Notes under the pieces: model-generated | The model's input: only the letters and a program-made list of their open reading frames with translations | Told to the model about the DNA's origin: nothing | Database searches by the model: none | In this document: positions 4,971-5,021 of the stretch, in pieces | How positions within the stretch are numbered: the stretch's first letter is position 1 | How the letters are laid out: each line of letters opens with the position of its first letter | Assembly: GCA_014874305.1 (NCBI GenBank) | Contig: JACWAO010000079.1 | Location: 1 to 5,021 of the forward strand | Direction of reading: 5' to 3' | DNA from: Candidatus Colwelliibacteriota bacterium | GTDB taxonomy: Bacteria > Patescibacteriota > Minisyncoccia > UBA6257 > Colwellbacteraceae | DNA: 5,021 nucleotides | Translations under genes and position numbers: made by a program

Positions 4971-5021
4971 GTGCACGAAGATGTTGATTTCTCCCAACCG
5001 TCTCTCCCACCAACAAGCTCA
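4971..5021 (+). CDS. Possible start of a further gene, cut by window end
   Basis: A GTG at 4971 opens a frame of 17 codons to the window edge, beginning MHEDVDFSQPSLPPTSS. AAGGA (4955-4959) lies 11 bases upstream, a usable ribosome binding site. The frame has a stop at 4938-4940, so this GTG is the first good start. An ATG at 4981 in another frame is 21 bases from that site and less likely. The proline-rich beginning does not resemble GatB. Too little is visible to name a product. Confidence 0.35.
   Translation, partial: MHEDVDFSQPSLPPTSS

Overview
The window most likely comes from a Candidate Phyla Radiation (Patescibacteria, Parcubacteria-like) bacterium with the standard genetic code. The evidence is the flavour of its LigA: an aliphatic residue replaces the motif IV lysine, and the zinc finger reads CPVDG instead of CPxCG. 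Both are variants I associate with that radiation from memory; no search was run. TGA serves as a true stop after ligA and after the 3D-domain gene, which argues against a UGA-recoded lineage such as Gracilibacteria.

Layout, all genes on the + strand. Positions 1-1443 hold the C-terminal 480 residues of NAD-dependent DNA ligase (ligA); roughly 195 N-terminal residues lie outside the window. A 121-base gap with a small hairpin, a 15-base palindrome and a strong ribosome binding site leads to a secreted or membrane-anchored 3D-domain protein (1565-2131), a probable cell-wall remodelling factor. A rho-independent terminator closes that gene. Next, after a 164-base leader and an extended Shine-Dalgarno sequence, comes an unrecognised soluble 152-residue protein (2368-2826). 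It is richer in G and C than its neighbours and is followed by a long-stem hairpin. Then come gatC (2958-3248) and gatA (3241-4680), overlapping by 8 bases and ending at a 16-bp-stem terminator.

The last 340 bases hold no complete gene. They contain a consensus -10 box, a degenerate tandem heptamer array (about 4832-4922) and the possible first 17 codons of another gene at the window edge.

The backbone ligA - gatC - gatA joins DNA replication and repair with indirect aminoacylation (Glu-tRNAGln/Asp-tRNAAsn amidation). A comparable ligA-gatCAB neighbourhood is known in Firmicutes. Here the two middle genes sit between ligA and gatC as separate transcription units, each with its own terminator-like hairpin and strong Shine-Dalgarno, so they look like an accessory insertion into a housekeeping cluster. 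gatB is not in the window. The least explained items are the 152-residue protein and the heptamer array.
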